Shown here piece after piece: positions 54,165-63,612 of a DNA stretch of 64,000 nt. This DNA comes from Mycolicibacterium hodleri. Its GTDB lineage: Bacteria; Actinomycetota; Actinomycetes; Mycobacteriales; Mycobacteriaceae. The stretch is from contig NZ_JACKTL010000033.1 in the NCBI RefSeq assembly GCF_025822245.1, positions 298,435-362,434 of the forward strand, in the 5' to 3' direction. The position numbers were made by a program, and so were the translations under genes. Position 1 is the stretch's first letter. The number at the start of each line of letters is the position of its first letter. The notes beneath the pieces were generated by a model. It searched no databases. It was given only the letters and a program-made list of their open reading frames with translations, and had not been told where the DNA came from.

Positions 54165-54905
54165 CGATGCCCAGCGGCGGCCGCGGCACCCACGTCGACG
54201 ACGTCGTCGCGGTCGAACTCACCATCGACGGCATGCTCGTCGTCGCCGACCGGCTGCACATGATGGAATTCCCGCCGGCGCTCGGGATCCGTCCGAACAT
54301 TCCGCAGCTCGAACTCCGCGACATCGTGTGGGACCAGGTGGCCCGCGACCTCACCACCCAGGGTGTGCTCGACGTGTTCGGGGCGCCCCACCCCGAGGTG
54401 GCCGCCATGGTCGACACGTTGAGCCGGGCCGACCGGACTCTCGAATGCCGTTGGTGGCGTAGGGACGTCGGCGGCAAGATGGTGCGCTTCGCCATCTGCC
54501 GCAAGGAGGACCGCCACGTCATCGCCGCGCGCGACGGCGACATGATCGTGCTGCAGCGCATCGCGCCGCAGGTCGGGCTGGCGGGCATGGTGACCGCCGT
54601 CCTGGGAGCCGCCACCCCGGCCGACGTCGAACCGCTTACCGGCGTGGCGAGCAAGCTCGGCCAGTCGACGACGGCGAACCAGCTGGCACAGTTCGGCGTC
54701 GACCCGCCGTCGGCCAGGTTGTACGCCGACATCACCGCCGCACCGAGCAGCTGGGTGGAGATCACGGCCAACGAGCGTCACCCCGGAGGCACCTACACCC
54801 AGTCCGACGTGGCGGCCGGCGTCCTGGATTCCCGCCAAGGCCGGATCGTGTCGCTGCCCCGCCGCGTCAACGGCGAGCTGTACGGCAGTCTTCCACTCCT
54901 CGGAG
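54161..54905 (+). pseudogene. espG1: espG1, 3'-truncated ESX-1 secretion chaperone
   Basis: Encodes an EspG1-like protein from the start (MTMPSGGRGTHVDDVVAVE) through IDGMLVVADRLHMMEFP, LGIRPNIPQLELRDIVWDQ, ECRWWRRDVGGKMVRFAICR, HVIAARDGDMIVLQRIAPQV and GVLDSRQGRIVSLPRRVNG to YGSLP (about residue 245). The family then has about 38 more residues; here the sequence changes to a Gly/Arg-rich run and meets the espI start at 54930. No stop codon follows in this frame until 57799. EspG1 binds PE/PPE partners for secretion; these partners are also missing. Confidence 0.85.
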
Positions 54906-54929
54906 GCGGCACAGCCGGAAGAGGAGACC

Positions 54930-56273
54930 GTGAGCGTCGATCGGGAAGCGGCGGCCCCGGCGGCTGCGAGCCCGAACCCCGCCACCCCGGGCCGGGCGGA
55001 CTCACCCTCAGGTCCGATGCCGGTCGCCCCTACCGCGACGCAGTCCGCGTCCACGGCGGCGACCGCGCCACCAGCGCGACCCACCGAGGTCACCATGCAG
55101 ATGCCGCCGACGAAGGCGGGTGCTCCCCGGGTGCAGAACGGGATGATGCGGGCCCCGCAGTCGGGCACGCAGACCGGTGCGCGCTTCGAGCAGCGGACCG
55201 CCGCCCCCGCCACGTCGGCGCGGCCAACGTCCGCCCCGACACCGTCGCAGCACTACGCCGAAGCGGAGAACAGGGCCGCGTGGGGCGCCGCCCAGCAGGT
55301 CGGCGCTCAGCCGACCCCGACCTCCGCCGCGACGATGGGCAACCACCGCGCCATCGACGCGCTCTCGCACGTCGGCGTGCGGTCCGCGGTCAAGATGCCG
55401 TCGCAGCGCGGTTGGCGCCACATCGTCTACATGCTGACCCGGATCAACCTGGGCCTGTCGCCCGACGAGATGTACGAGATGGATCTGCACGCCCGGATCC
55501 GACGCAACGCACGCGACTCTTACCAGATCGGTATCTTCGGATTGAAGGGCGGCGTCGGCAAGACGGCCGTCACCGTGGCGCTGGGGTCCTCGTTGAGCAA
55601 GATCCGCGGCGACCGCATCTTGGCCGTCGACGCCGATCCCGACGGCGGCAACCTCGCGGACCGGGCCGGACGCCAGTCCGCCGCCACGGTCGCAGACCTG
55701 TTGTCGGACAAGGAATTATCGCGGTACAACGACATCCGGGCCTACACCAGCATGAACGGCTCCAACCTCGAGGTGCTCTCCTCCGAGGAGTACAGCGGGG
55801 CCCGGCGAGAGTTCAACGACGAGGACTGGAAGGGCGCCGTCGGCATCGTCTCGCGGTACTACAACCTCGTCCTCGCCGACTGCGGCGCCGGACTGTTCCA
55901 GCCCGCGTCACGGGGCGTGCTCTCCACGGTGTCGGGTCTGGTGATCGTCGCCAGTGCCTCGATCGACGGTGCCCGGCAAGCAGCGGTCACGATGGACTGG
56001 CTGCGCCAGAACGGATATCAGGATCTGCTCGGGCGCTCCTGCGTCGTGATCAATCACGTCACGCCGGGCAAGCCGAACATCGACGTCGAGGACCTCGTGC
56101 AGCAGTTCGAGCGCCACGTGCCGGCGGGCCGCGTCGTCGTCCTGCCCTGGGACAAGCACATCGCCGCGGGTACGGAAATCCAACTGGACTTGTTGTCGCC
56201 CGAATTCCGCAGACGCGTCACCGAACTCGCGGCTGCGCTGTCCGACGACTTCGATCGGCTCGAACGTCGTTGA
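54930..56273 (+). CDS. espI: ESX-1 ATPase-like protein EspI
   Basis: A 447-residue EspI. The first 150 residues are Ala/Pro-rich; the conserved part begins PSQRGWRHIVYMLTRINLGLSPDE in pieces. The SIMIBI ATPase follows: IFGLKGGVGKTAVTVALGSSL (Walker A), ILAVDADPDGGNLADRAGRQS, LVLADCGAGLFQP and the C-terminal LPWDKHIAAGTEIQLDLLSP. GTG at 54930 follows GGAAGAGGAGACC. M. tuberculosis EspI is about 666 aa; the shorter Pro-rich arm explains the difference. EspI down-tunes ESX-1 at low ATP. It sits directly after truncated espG1 instead of after esxA. Confidence 0.92.
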   Translation: MSVDREAAAPAAASPNPATPGRADSPSGPMPVAPTATQSASTAATAPPARPTEVTMQMPPTKAGAPRVQNGMMRAPQSGTQTGARFEQRTAAPATSARPTSAPTPSQHYAEAENRAAWGAAQQVGAQPTPTSAATMGNHRAIDALSHVGVRSAVKMPSQRGWRHIVYMLTRINLGLSPDEMYEMDLHARIRRNARDSYQIGIFGLKGGVGKTAVTVALGSSLSKIRGDRILAVDADPDGGNLADRAGRQSAATVADLLSDKELSRYNDIRAYTSMNGSNLEVLSSEEYSGARREFNDEDWKGAVGIVSRYYNLVLADCGAGLFQPASRGVLSTVSGLVIVASASIDGARQAAVTMDWLRQNGYQDLLGRSCVVINHVTPGKPNIDVEDLVQQFERHVPAGRVVVLPWDKHIAAGTEIQLDLLSPEFRRRVTELAAALSDDFDRLERR

Positions 56274-57799
56274 CCACCACGGCCGCCGCACCCACCTCGT
56301 CGAGCGTCACGCCCGGTAGGCCCTCGACGACCCGCGTCACGATCCTCACCGGCCGGCGCATGACCGATCTGGTGTTGCCCGCGGCTGCGCCGGTCGAGAC
56401 CTACATCGACGAGACCGTCACGGTGCTCGCCGAAATGCTCGAGGACACGCCTGCCGACGTGTTGGCGGGCTTCGACTTCAAGGCGCAAGGCGAGTGGGCG
56501 TTCGCCCGTCCGGGTGCCCCGCCACTGAAGGCGGCCGAATCGCTCGACGATGCGGGCGTGGTCGACGGCGCGTTGTTGACCCTGGTGTCGGTGAGTCGCA
56601 CGGAGCGCTACCGGCCACTGGTCGAGGACGTCATCGACGCGATCGCGGTGCTCGACGAGTCGCCCGAGTTCGACCGCGGGGCACTGAACCGCTTCGTCGG
56701 TCTCGCCATCCCGATCGTCGCGGCGGTGCTGTCGGTCCTGGTGTTGTTGAGCTGGGCCAAGACTGGACACAGTTGGTGGTGGACGCTGGCGCTGGGGCTG
56801 CTCGGGGTCGGCCTGCTGGTCGGCAGCATCGTGGCGCGCAACCGGTACCAGAACGACAGCACCTCCGAGAGCCTGCTGATCGCCTCGCTCGCACCCCTCG
56901 CGGGTGCCGCCGCGCTGGCCGTTCCGTTGCCGATCGGTGTCGACGGGCTGGGCGCACCCAACGTCGCCGGGGCGGCCGCTGTGGTGCTGTTGGTGGTCCT
57001 CGCCACGCGGGGTGGGCCGCGCAAGCGCGCTGAGGCGGCGTCGTTCATGGCGGTCGGGGCGGTCGCGGTGACCGCCGCCGCCGTGGCGTACGGCTACGGC
57101 TGGCAAGAATGGGTGCCCGCCGGCGCCATCGCCTTCGGCATGATCGTCGTCACCAATGCCGCCAAGCTGACGGTCGCCGTCGCCCGAATCGCATTGCCGC
57201 CCATCCCGGCCCCCGGCGAGACCGTCGCCAACGAAGAGCTGCTGGACCCGGTGTCGACCCACGAGGCCAGCGACGAGGAATCCCCCACGTGGCAGGCGAT
57301 CATCGCCTCGGTGCCCGAATCCGCGGCCCGGCTGACCGAACGCAGTCATCTGGCGAAGCAGCTCCTGGTTGGGTTCCTGTCCGCGGGCGTGGTGGTGTTG
57401 GCCGCCGGCGCGATCACCGTCGTGGTACAGGGGCACTTCTTCATCCACAGCTTGATCGTGGCGGGACTCGTCACGACGGTGTGTGCCTTCCGGTCGCGGC
57501 TCTACGCCGAGAGGTGGTGCGCATGGGCGCTTCTCGCCGCCAGCGTGGCGATCCCCACCGGTGTGGTGATCAGGCTGGCGCTTTGGGATCCGGAGAGCGC
57601 GTGGTTGGTGCTGAGCATCTACACCGCAGCTGTCCTCGTTGCGCTGATCATGGTCGGGGCCACCGAAGGCGTGCGTCGCGTGTCGCCGGTGACCAAGCGG
57701 ATTCTCGAATTGCTCGACGGTGCGGCGATTGCCGCGGTGATCCCGCTGCTGCTGTGGATCGCGGGCGTCTACGACCTGCTGCGTAACATCCGATTCTGA
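56270..57799 (+). CDS. eccD1: ESX-1 membrane channel protein EccD1
   Basis: A 509-residue inner-membrane core component of type VII secretion. The N-terminal ubiquitin-like domain (about 20-110: TRVTILTGRRMTDLVLPA, VETYIDETVTVLAEMLED) is followed by 11 TM helices ending LLLWIAGVYDLLRNIRF. TTG at 56270 overlaps the espI stop (TTGA), implying coupling; length matches the M. tuberculosis protein (511). It is intact, yet its channel partners EccB1, EccCa1 and EccCb1 are absent next to it. Confidence 0.92.
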   Translation: MTTTAAAPTSSSVTPGRPSTTRVTILTGRRMTDLVLPAAAPVETYIDETVTVLAEMLEDTPADVLAGFDFKAQGEWAFARPGAPPLKAAESLDDAGVVDGALLTLVSVSRTERYRPLVEDVIDAIAVLDESPEFDRGALNRFVGLAIPIVAAVLSVLVLLSWAKTGHSWWWTLALGLLGVGLLVGSIVARNRYQNDSTSESLLIASLAPLAGAAALAVPLPIGVDGLGAPNVAGAAAVVLLVVLATRGGPRKRAEAASFMAVGAVAVTAAAVAYGYGWQEWVPAGAIAFGMIVVTNAAKLTVAVARIALPPIPAPGETVANEELLDPVSTHEASDEESPTWQAIIASVPESAARLTERSHLAKQLLVGFLSAGVVVLAAGAITVVVQGHFFIHSLIVAGLVTTVCAFRSRLYAERWCAWALLAASVAIPTGVVIRLALWDPESAWLVLSIYTAAVLVALIMVGATEGVRRVSPVTKRILELLDGAAIAAVIPLLLWIAGVYDLLRNIRF

Positions 57800-57813
57800 G
57801 CGGAGTGGTGTGA

Positions 57814-58569
57814 ATGACGGGCCCCGGTAGTCAGCCACCGCTGAAGGTCGACCCAGACCTGTTGAGCAAGTACGGCAATCAGCTCCTGACGGCGGCCGGC
57901 GACCTGCCGGAAGCGCCGCCGCCCTTCACCGTGTCGGGCGAGGACGCCATCAGCCAGGCCATCGCGGAGAAGCTTCCCAGCCTGGAGGGCGCGATCCAGG
58001 ATGCGTTGCCGCAGTTGAAGGGCGAGGCGTCCACCACCGCCAACAACGTGGTGACCGCCGCCAGCCGCTATGCGGCCACCGACGCCCAACTCGCCGCGAA
58101 TTACGAGAAGCACCAATTCGATTCATCGGGATCCCCCGGTGGCGGTGGAGGTGCAGCCAGCGCGGGTGGTGGTGGCGGCGCGATGGGTCAAATGGGCCAG
58201 ATGATGGGCATGCCCATGCAGATGGCGAGCCAGGCCGCGCAGATGCCCATGCAAGCGATGAGCGCGCTGGGCCAAGTTCCCCAGGGCGTCATGCAGAGCG
58301 TCCAGCAGATCGGTCAGATGGCCGGCGGACTAGGCGGCGGGGCGACGGGGTCACCCGAGGGCGGCGCGGAGAAGGCTGCCGACGAGACGCCGCCACAGGA
58401 CGACCGCCGAGACGAGGACGACAAGGCCAAGCACGAAGCCGCCGCGGGCGACAAGGCCGCGGAACGCGCGCCCGAACCGGCGCCGAAGGACGCTCCGGCC
58501 ACCACTACGCCGGTGCCGCAACGGAGTTCGCCGCGACACGCAGCGCCGGACCCGACGATCAACCTGTGA
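57814..58569 (+). CDS. espJ: ESX-1 secretion-associated protein EspJ
   Basis: A 251-residue protein. An N-terminal helical region (LKVDPDLLSKYGNQLLTAAGDLPEAPP, ASTTANNVVTAASRYAATDAQLAANYEKH in pieces) resembles the WxG100-like half of EspJ. A Gly/Met-rich middle (MGQMGQMMGMPMQM...) follows, then a highly charged Pro/Ala tail. It lies 14 bp after eccD1 on the same strand and converges on espK, as in M. tuberculosis (Rv3878/Rv3879c). Sequence similarity to EspJ is loose; position carries much of the call. Confidence 0.78.
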   Translation: MTGPGSQPPLKVDPDLLSKYGNQLLTAAGDLPEAPPPFTVSGEDAISQAIAEKLPSLEGAIQDALPQLKGEASTTANNVVTAASRYAATDAQLAANYEKHQFDSSGSPGGGGGAASAGGGGGAMGQMGQMMGMPMQMASQAAQMPMQAMSALGQVPQGVMQSVQQIGQMAGGLGGGATGSPEGGAEKAADETPPQDDRRDEDDKAKHEAAAGDKAAERAPEPAPKDAPATTTPVPQRSSPRHAAPDPTINL

Positions 58570-58578
58570 CGCGCTGAC

Positions 58579-60939
58579 TTAGACGGTGACCTCGGCGCTG
58601 AGTGCGTCCGACATCAGCACGCCGAGATGCTGCCAGTAGACCCAGTCGGCGATCGCGGCCCGCTGGACGGCGGCGTCAAGGGCGTTGTGCGCCTTGTGAA
58701 GTGCCAACTCTTGCGCGTGGTCGGCGTAGGTCACGAAGGCCTCGAGGTGCGTGACGCCACGGTCGGGCGAGGTGCTCATCAGCGGCTTGATCAAGCCAAA
58801 CCACAGCGCCGCGGACTTGTCCTCGGGTGCGGTGGAATCGGCCGGCGCGATCGGCAGCAGGTCCTGTAGGGCACCATCGCCGACCGAGGCGAGTCGTTTC
58901 GCGGCGCTGGGGGCGATCACCTCGAGGCGGCTGCGGCCCTGCATCTTTCCCGTCTCGGGGATGTCGTCGCGCTGCAGCACGACCTTGGGAACGCCAGGGT
59001 CAAAGCTCGCGAACTGCTCCTTGGTGGCGATGACGGCCCGCAACTTCTGATCGTGCGCTTGCGCCCAACCCTGGATGGCGAGAATCGGGTAGGTGGCCCA
59101 CTTGCCGCGGTCGGTCGGCGAGATCGATTCGTCGGCCGACGCCAACGTGACCTGTTCGGGGAGCTCGACACCCTCGGGGATGTAGGCGAGTCCGAAGCTG
59201 TTAGCCACCACGATCGAGCCGTCGGCGGCGAGGCCGGTCACCCAGTAGAAGCCGTATTGCGGGGCGCCCATGTTGAGTGCCGCGGCGATGCGGCGGGCCT
59301 GGATGAGTGCGGCGTTGGCATTCCCACGTTGGCGCTGCATCGCGCCGGCGGTCGACGCGGACAGGATGGCGTCGCGTTCCATCCTCGCGGCCGACACCGG
59401 CATGGGAGCCATGCCTGCAAGGGCGGGATCGGTCTTGCCCGTCGACGCGGGGTTGACCCCGGGTCCGGTGCCCCCCGCCGTCGCGGCGGGCTGCGCGGGC
59501 GTGCCGGCCGCAGGCGGCGGACCTGCCGGTGGCGGCGTGGTCGGGGGACCGAGTGGCATCGGTGGCGGTGCGGGAGAGCTGCCGCCTGGCGAGCCGAATG
59601 ACCCGCCGCCGCTGGGCATTCCACCACCCGCACCGCCGCCGCCTGTACCGCCTCCGCCGCCGGTCGTACCGGCGGTGTGCTGGACGGGAGCGGCCGCGGC
59701 CGGATCGGTCGGCGGTGCCAGCGGTGTCGAGGGTGGGGCGGTGGCGGCCGCGGGGGACATGGTGGGCTGTTGGGTCGCCGCGGTGTTGAGGCCCTTGGCG
59801 AACTGGTCGGCCGGGGCCTTCTCGCCACCGGACCCGCCGGGGCCGCCCGCCGCCCCACCCTTGGCTTCCGCGTTCTTGGCGTCGGTCGCCGCGTCGGCCT
59901 TGGCCTGGAACTCAGAGGAACCGGACTTGGTGCTCGAGGGCGAATTGCTCATCGACTGCGAGGGCGAGGAGGTGGACCCACCGGACGGTGCGCTGGTGGA
60001 CGGGCTTGATGGTGAGCTGCCACCTCCGCCTCCGAGGCTGGGGGCGCTCGGGGCGCTCGGGGCGCTTGGGGCGGATGGGCGTGGGGTGCTTGGGGCGGAC
60101 GGCTGGGGCGAGTAGCCAGCATTTTGGACGTTCTGAGGTGCGCCTTGGCTATCTACGTTGGTCTGGGGTGCCGTCGTGGAGCCAGGATTTGTTGCTTGTT
60201 TGACGCCCCTAGACGACTGGCCCGAATCCTGGTTGAGCGGCCTCGCCGCCGACGGTGCAGGGGCCTGGTTCTTAGCTGCGTCTGGGTTTGACGTTCCAGA
60301 ATCACCCGAATTGAGGTTAGGGGCGCTGCTACCTCTGGCTGGCATACCGTTACCGACGGGCCCCTGGGCGACCGCAAATTGTGGCACATTTCTATGAAAG
60401 TCGGGGATATCACGATCAGCCGCCGGCGGATAAATTCTTCCGCTTGCGATTGCGTCGCCCGCCGCCGACACGACGGTCGTATTAGCCTCTAATGCTTGTG
60501 CAACAATTGCGTCGATCGCGTCTGCGCGTTTCTGCTGATCATCCTTATTCGACAGCGACAACGACTTCAAGTTGTCGATCACCTTTTGGGCAGCATCGCA
60601 ATTTGCAATGATGTGGTTCTTGGCGTTCATGATGGACTCGGCGGCGTGTCGGTGGAATGCAGCACCGTCCGTGATCATCCTCCCGACATGCTGCGTCGAG
60701 TCCGAGATGCTCTGCACTCTCGCTTTTCCGGCGTCAGACGCCTGTCCAGACCAGGTATTGCCTTCGAATATTGAGGTAAGAGTGCGTAGCCACGAAGCAC
60801 CAGCTTTGTCGAGGCGTAGGCCGACATTTAAAAGGTCGCCAGCCCTTTGGCCGTGGGCATCTTCATCGGCCATTGGCCACGCCTCGGGAGGCACCGTCAT
60901 CCGGCTTGTGTACTCGCCCGTCGGCCGTTGGATTGTCAT
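58579..60939 (-). CDS. espK: ESX-1 secretion-associated protein EspK
   Basis: A 786-residue protein. The N-terminal helical domain ([33 protein letters not shown] with a WxG-type turn) and the C-terminal domain ([46 protein letters not shown] in pieces, [25 protein letters not shown]) match M. tuberculosis EspK. The middle 350 residues are Pro/Ser/Gly low complexity. EspK binds EspB and helps deliver it to EccC. The 5' 800 bp are visibly less GC-rich than the rest. Start ATG at 60939. Confidence 0.9.
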   Translation of the reverse strand: MTIQRPTGEYTSRMTVPPEAWPMADEDAHGQRAGDLLNVGLRLDKAGASWLRTLTSIFEGNTWSGQASDAGKARVQSISDSTQHVGRMITDGAAFHRHAAESIMNAKNHIIANCDAAQKVIDNLKSLSLSNKDDQQKRADAIDAIVAQALEANTTVVSAAGDAIASGRIYPPAADRDIPDFHRNVPQFAVAQGPVGNGMPARGSSAPNLNSGDSGTSNPDAAKNQAPAPSAARPLNQDSGQSSRGVKQATNPGSTTAPQTNVDSQGAPQNVQNAGYSPQPSAPSTPRPSAPSAPSAPSAPSLGGGGGSSPSSPSTSAPSGGSTSSPSQSMSNSPSSTKSGSSEFQAKADAATDAKNAEAKGGAAGGPGGSGGEKAPADQFAKGLNTAATQQPTMSPAAATAPPSTPLAPPTDPAAAAPVQHTAGTTGGGGGTGGGGAGGGMPSGGGSFGSPGGSSPAPPPMPLGPPTTPPPAGPPPAAGTPAQPAATAGGTGPGVNPASTGKTDPALAGMAPMPVSAARMERDAILSASTAGAMQRQRGNANAALIQARRIAAALNMGAPQYGFYWVTGLAADGSIVVANSFGLAYIPEGVELPEQVTLASADESISPTDRGKWATYPILAIQGWAQAHDQKLRAVIATKEQFASFDPGVPKVVLQRDDIPETGKMQGRSRLEVIAPSAAKRLASVGDGALQDLLPIAPADSTAPEDKSAALWFGLIKPLMSTSPDRGVTHLEAFVTYADHAQELALHKAHNALDAAVQRAAIADWVYWQHLGVLMSDALSAEVTV

Positions 60940-60946
60940 CTGATAA

Positions 60947-62089
60947 TTACCCCGCCGTGGCCCGGCATGCCCCGAGTATGACTTGATTCAACTTCACCGA
61001 CACGTAGGACAACCAGCTATCGGTGCCGACGTATTTGTCGCCTACCGCCACGTAGGCGCGCAGGTAGACAGCTGCCGTAGCGCTGAAGTCCTCTAGCACG
61101 GCGTTCCCACTGCCTCTTCCTACGCGTTCCATGTCATTCGCCCAAGACGTGATGAACGGAAGCGCAGCCATTTGTATTGTGCGCTGTTCGGGGGTCCACT
61201 GTTCTGCGGCTACGCTCGAATCGAGCTGTTGCCAGTCGGCAGTGTCGGCGTTGAATTTGTCAGACATTTGCTGAAATGAGGTGCATGCCGGCTCATTTGT
61301 GGTGATGAATCGCTGGGGCTCAGCAGCTATCCCCGGATCCGCGCGATTCACGGGCGGGGCCATCGGGTCCAAGGCCACTGACCGAGCGGCGGAACCATAC
61401 GTGATGGCGTTGCATATCCCTACAAGCGCTGAACTTGCGTTTACGTTGGCCGACGCCAGCCCGTTGTTGGCTGGCACATAGGTGGAAATGCTATCTGCGT
61501 AGGCTCGGCCGAAGGCAATAAACTGTTGATATAGTTCCCGTACGACGCGATGCGGCGTTTGCTTTGCAAGTGGGGCAATCTGGTCGGCGGCGTTGCGGGT
61601 CGCTTTGCTCACCGCTTCAACTTGTGCCCGCTGTTCAGGCGTCCATTCCTGGACCGGACCAAGTGCACTTCGCTGAGCTCCCCAGCCATTCGCTTGAATA
61701 TCGGCAAGGCTGTTATTTATATCAACGAACGAATTGCAAGTCGGGTCGCTTGTGATGACCTGTACAGCCCCGGAGTCCTGCGCGCTCGCGAAGTCACTGG
61801 GCGCACCGGACGTGGATGGCGTCGTGTTAACGTCCCCGGAATCGCGAGTAAAGATCAGGGTGACTCCCACCGTTATACCGATCACCAAGAGAACTGCTAC
61901 GCCGATCAGTAGCCACTTAAGGCTGTTGCCCTTTGGCGGAGGCGGCCCAGGCTGCTGCGGCCAGGATGCTTGCTGCCAACCGGGTGGCGCCTGATGGGGG
62001 TCGTAGCCAGGCCCGCCAAACGGCTGCCCTGGTTGATTCGGGGGGCCCGATTGCTGGGGCGGCGGCCATCCACCGGGAGGCAAGCTCAT
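60947..62089 (-). CDS. Pro-rich single-TM protein with duplicated helical domain, ESX-1 locus
   Basis: A 380-residue protein: Pro/Gln-rich cytoplasmic N-terminus (about 1-50), one TM helix ([21 protein letters not shown], about 54-75) and a long extracytoplasmic part with two related helical repeats. Each repeat has a Cys start ([22 protein letters not shown]) and a WTPEQR motif ([28 protein letters not shown]), ending at a conserved late Cys (GICNAI; GACRAT). Probably disulfide-linked. Function unknown. It sits 7 bp upstream of espK on the same strand; decayed relatives follow upstream. Base composition is lower in GC than the locus average. Confidence 0.85.
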   Translation of the reverse strand: MSLPPGGWPPPQQSGPPNQPGQPFGGPGYDPHQAPPGWQQASWPQQPGPPPPKGNSLKWLLIGVAVLLVIGITVGVTLIFTRDSGDVNTTPSTSGAPSDFASAQDSGAVQVITSDPTCNSFVDINNSLADIQANGWGAQRSALGPVQEWTPEQRAQVEAVSKATRNAADQIAPLAKQTPHRVVRELYQQFIAFGRAYADSISTYVPANNGLASANVNASSALVGICNAITYGSAARSVALDPMAPPVNRADPGIAAEPQRFITTNEPACTSFQQMSDKFNADTADWQQLDSSVAAEQWTPEQRTIQMAALPFITSWANDMERVGRGSGNAVLEDFSATAAVYLRAYVAVGDKYVGTDSWLSYVSVKLNQVILGACRATAG

Positions 62090-62309
62090 GCGCGTCTACC
62101 CGTAGTCGGCAGTACCATCCTCACGCTCCCGAGCGGTCTAATGATCACGCTCCGGAGTTTACCGAGGCGCTCGTCATCAGCGTAGGACAGGAATCTACGC
62201 GGCAATGCACCAATTCCGTCTCTCCGGGTGTGGACAATGATGCGCCAGTTCAAAGTTGCCGATGTTCGCCGTTCCGTCATCGCCGCGAAGCGGCGGGCGC
62301 AGCCCGTGT

Positions 62310-62935
62310 GTTAGCCGGACGGGTGTCTAGCGCCCGCTGCACGGCTCGGATTACGACTTGTTTGGCTTGATCGAGGCTCCGGCAGCAGTTGTCGGTGCCG
62401 GCGTCGCCGTCTACCACGTCCGCTCGCAAACAGACCGCCGCAGTTGCACTGAAGTCCTCTAGCACGGCATTCCCGCGTCGCCTCGTCTATTACGCTCTAT
62501 ATTTTTGAATCAATACGAGAGGTAGGGAAGCGCCGTCCACTCCTGAGCGATTCCGAGTGAGTTGCGTTGGCTCCCTCATCTACTGGCTTGAATGTCGGCA
62601 AGATTGTTGTTGATTGCGATGAATGCGCCTCACGTCGGCTCATCCGTGACCACCGAGACGGGCCCCGTGTCATCCGCGCTGGCAATTTCACCCGTTACCG
62701 CCGTTGCCGACGGAGAGGCTTCTGACTCGCGGTGGCGCGTCAGCACGATCACCGTGACGCCCACGGCTATGGCGATCACCAACAGCACCGCGACTGCGCC
62801 GAGGAGCCACTTCAGCCCGTTGCCGGTCGGGGGTGGGGGTCCAGGCGGATGTACAAACGGGCCCTGCTGCCAGGGCGGCCCCGATCCGTGCGGCTCGCCC
62901 GGCTGCCATCCAGCACCCTTCGGCGGCGTGCTCAT
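62310..62935 (-). pseudogene. Decayed paralogue of the adjacent Pro-rich TM protein
   Basis: Starts like a relative (MSTPPKGAGWQPGEPHGSG, TM helix GLKWLLGAVAVLLVIAIAVGV) up to VVTDEPT. A TGA at 62630-62632 then replaces the conserved Cys. Past it the same frame still reads AFIAINNNLADIQAS, a stop, GSQRNSLGIAQEWT, then jumps to ALPYLSY of the second repeat and another stop. A shifted frame carries [19 protein letters not shown] to about 62310. Three stops, a frameshift and an internal deletion joining repeat 1 to repeat 2 mark a dead gene. Confidence 0.85.
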
Positions 62936-62944
62936 CCGCGAGTC

Positions 62945-63211
62945 CTAGAAGACCAGCAACGCGACGGCGACCGCGACGATGAGGACCACCAACACCCCGA
63001 TGGCGAACAGCAGCCACCGGCCGTTGCCGTCGGTGGCCTTCGAGCCACCGTGCTGGGTCCACGTTCCCTGTTCCCACCCGGGCGGCGGGGGTTGCTGCTT
63101 GGGGCTGGACACGGTCGGGTCGAACGGCTGACCGTACGGCTGCCCTTGATCGGCGGGCGTCGACTCCCACGGCTGCGGCGACGACCACCCGTCGTGAGAA
63201 GGCGTGCTCAT
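62945..63211 (-). CDS. Small Pro-rich single-TM protein
   Basis: An 88-residue protein: Pro/Gln/Ser-rich N-terminus (MSTPSHDGWSSPQPWESTPA) and one C-terminal TM helix (WLLFAIGVLVVLIVAVAVALLVF) at which it stops. It has the same plan as the first 75 residues of its neighbours but no external domain. Either a truncated family member or a genuine short form. It stops 9 bp before the start of the decayed copy. Confidence 0.65.
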   Translation of the reverse strand: MSTPSHDGWSSPQPWESTPADQGQPYGQPFDPTVSSPKQQPPPPGWEQGTWTQHGGSKATDGNGRWLLFAIGVLVVLIVAVAVALLVF

Positions 63212-63349
63212 CCGCGCGTTCCTTCGACTACCCCGTACATGCCCGCACCCCCGCTGCACTCGCCGGTCACGCCTCGCCCCAGCGACGCGCACACGCCTTC
63301 ACCGTAAGCCGAAAACCCCACTGCCCCGTGCACCAAATTTCCCCCCGAA

Positions 63350-63594
63350 ATCCCCTCTCGGTTGCCAGGCACGCCAAGTCGACTGCCCCTGTGACGTCGG
63401 ATGCCGCACGCGTCAGGGCCCCGTCCGCGGCCACGTAGGTCGAACGTTGCGAAGTCCTGGAACGCCCCGTTCGACGTCCCCTGGCCGAGTGCCTCGACGT
63501 CGCCCGCGAAGGCGGCCATCACCGGCCCCAGGTCGGCGGCCCTGCGGGATTCGACGGCTCGTTCACGAGGTCCGTCGCGGCAGGGTGCGGTTCA
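63350..63594 (-). pseudogene. C-terminal remnant of the same Pro-rich TM family
   Basis: Encodes, in one frame, ERAVESRRAADLGPVMAAFAGDVEALGQGTSNGAFQDFAT in pieces, equivalent to [29 protein letters not shown] of the intact gene. After a frameshift it continues YVAADGALTRAASDVTGAVDLACLATE, equivalent to the last part ending in the conserved Cys. No start or N-terminal part is present. The remaining bases from 63212 to 63349 hold nothing I recognise. Confidence 0.65.
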
Positions 63595-63612
63595 TCGCTT
63601 GAACTCCCGGTG

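Noticed and set aside
52835..57799. A 1654-codon open frame across the ESX-1 segment
   Set aside because: It is an accident of GC-rich DNA: it runs antisense to the MinD-like gene, then covers truncated espG1, the wrong frame of espI and finally eccD1. Only the espG1 and eccD1 parts have homology.
57814..58569. EspJ as an EsxA/EsxB-type small WxG100 protein
   Set aside because: Far too long and it lacks a clear WxG turn; position after eccD1 and the tail composition fit EspJ instead.
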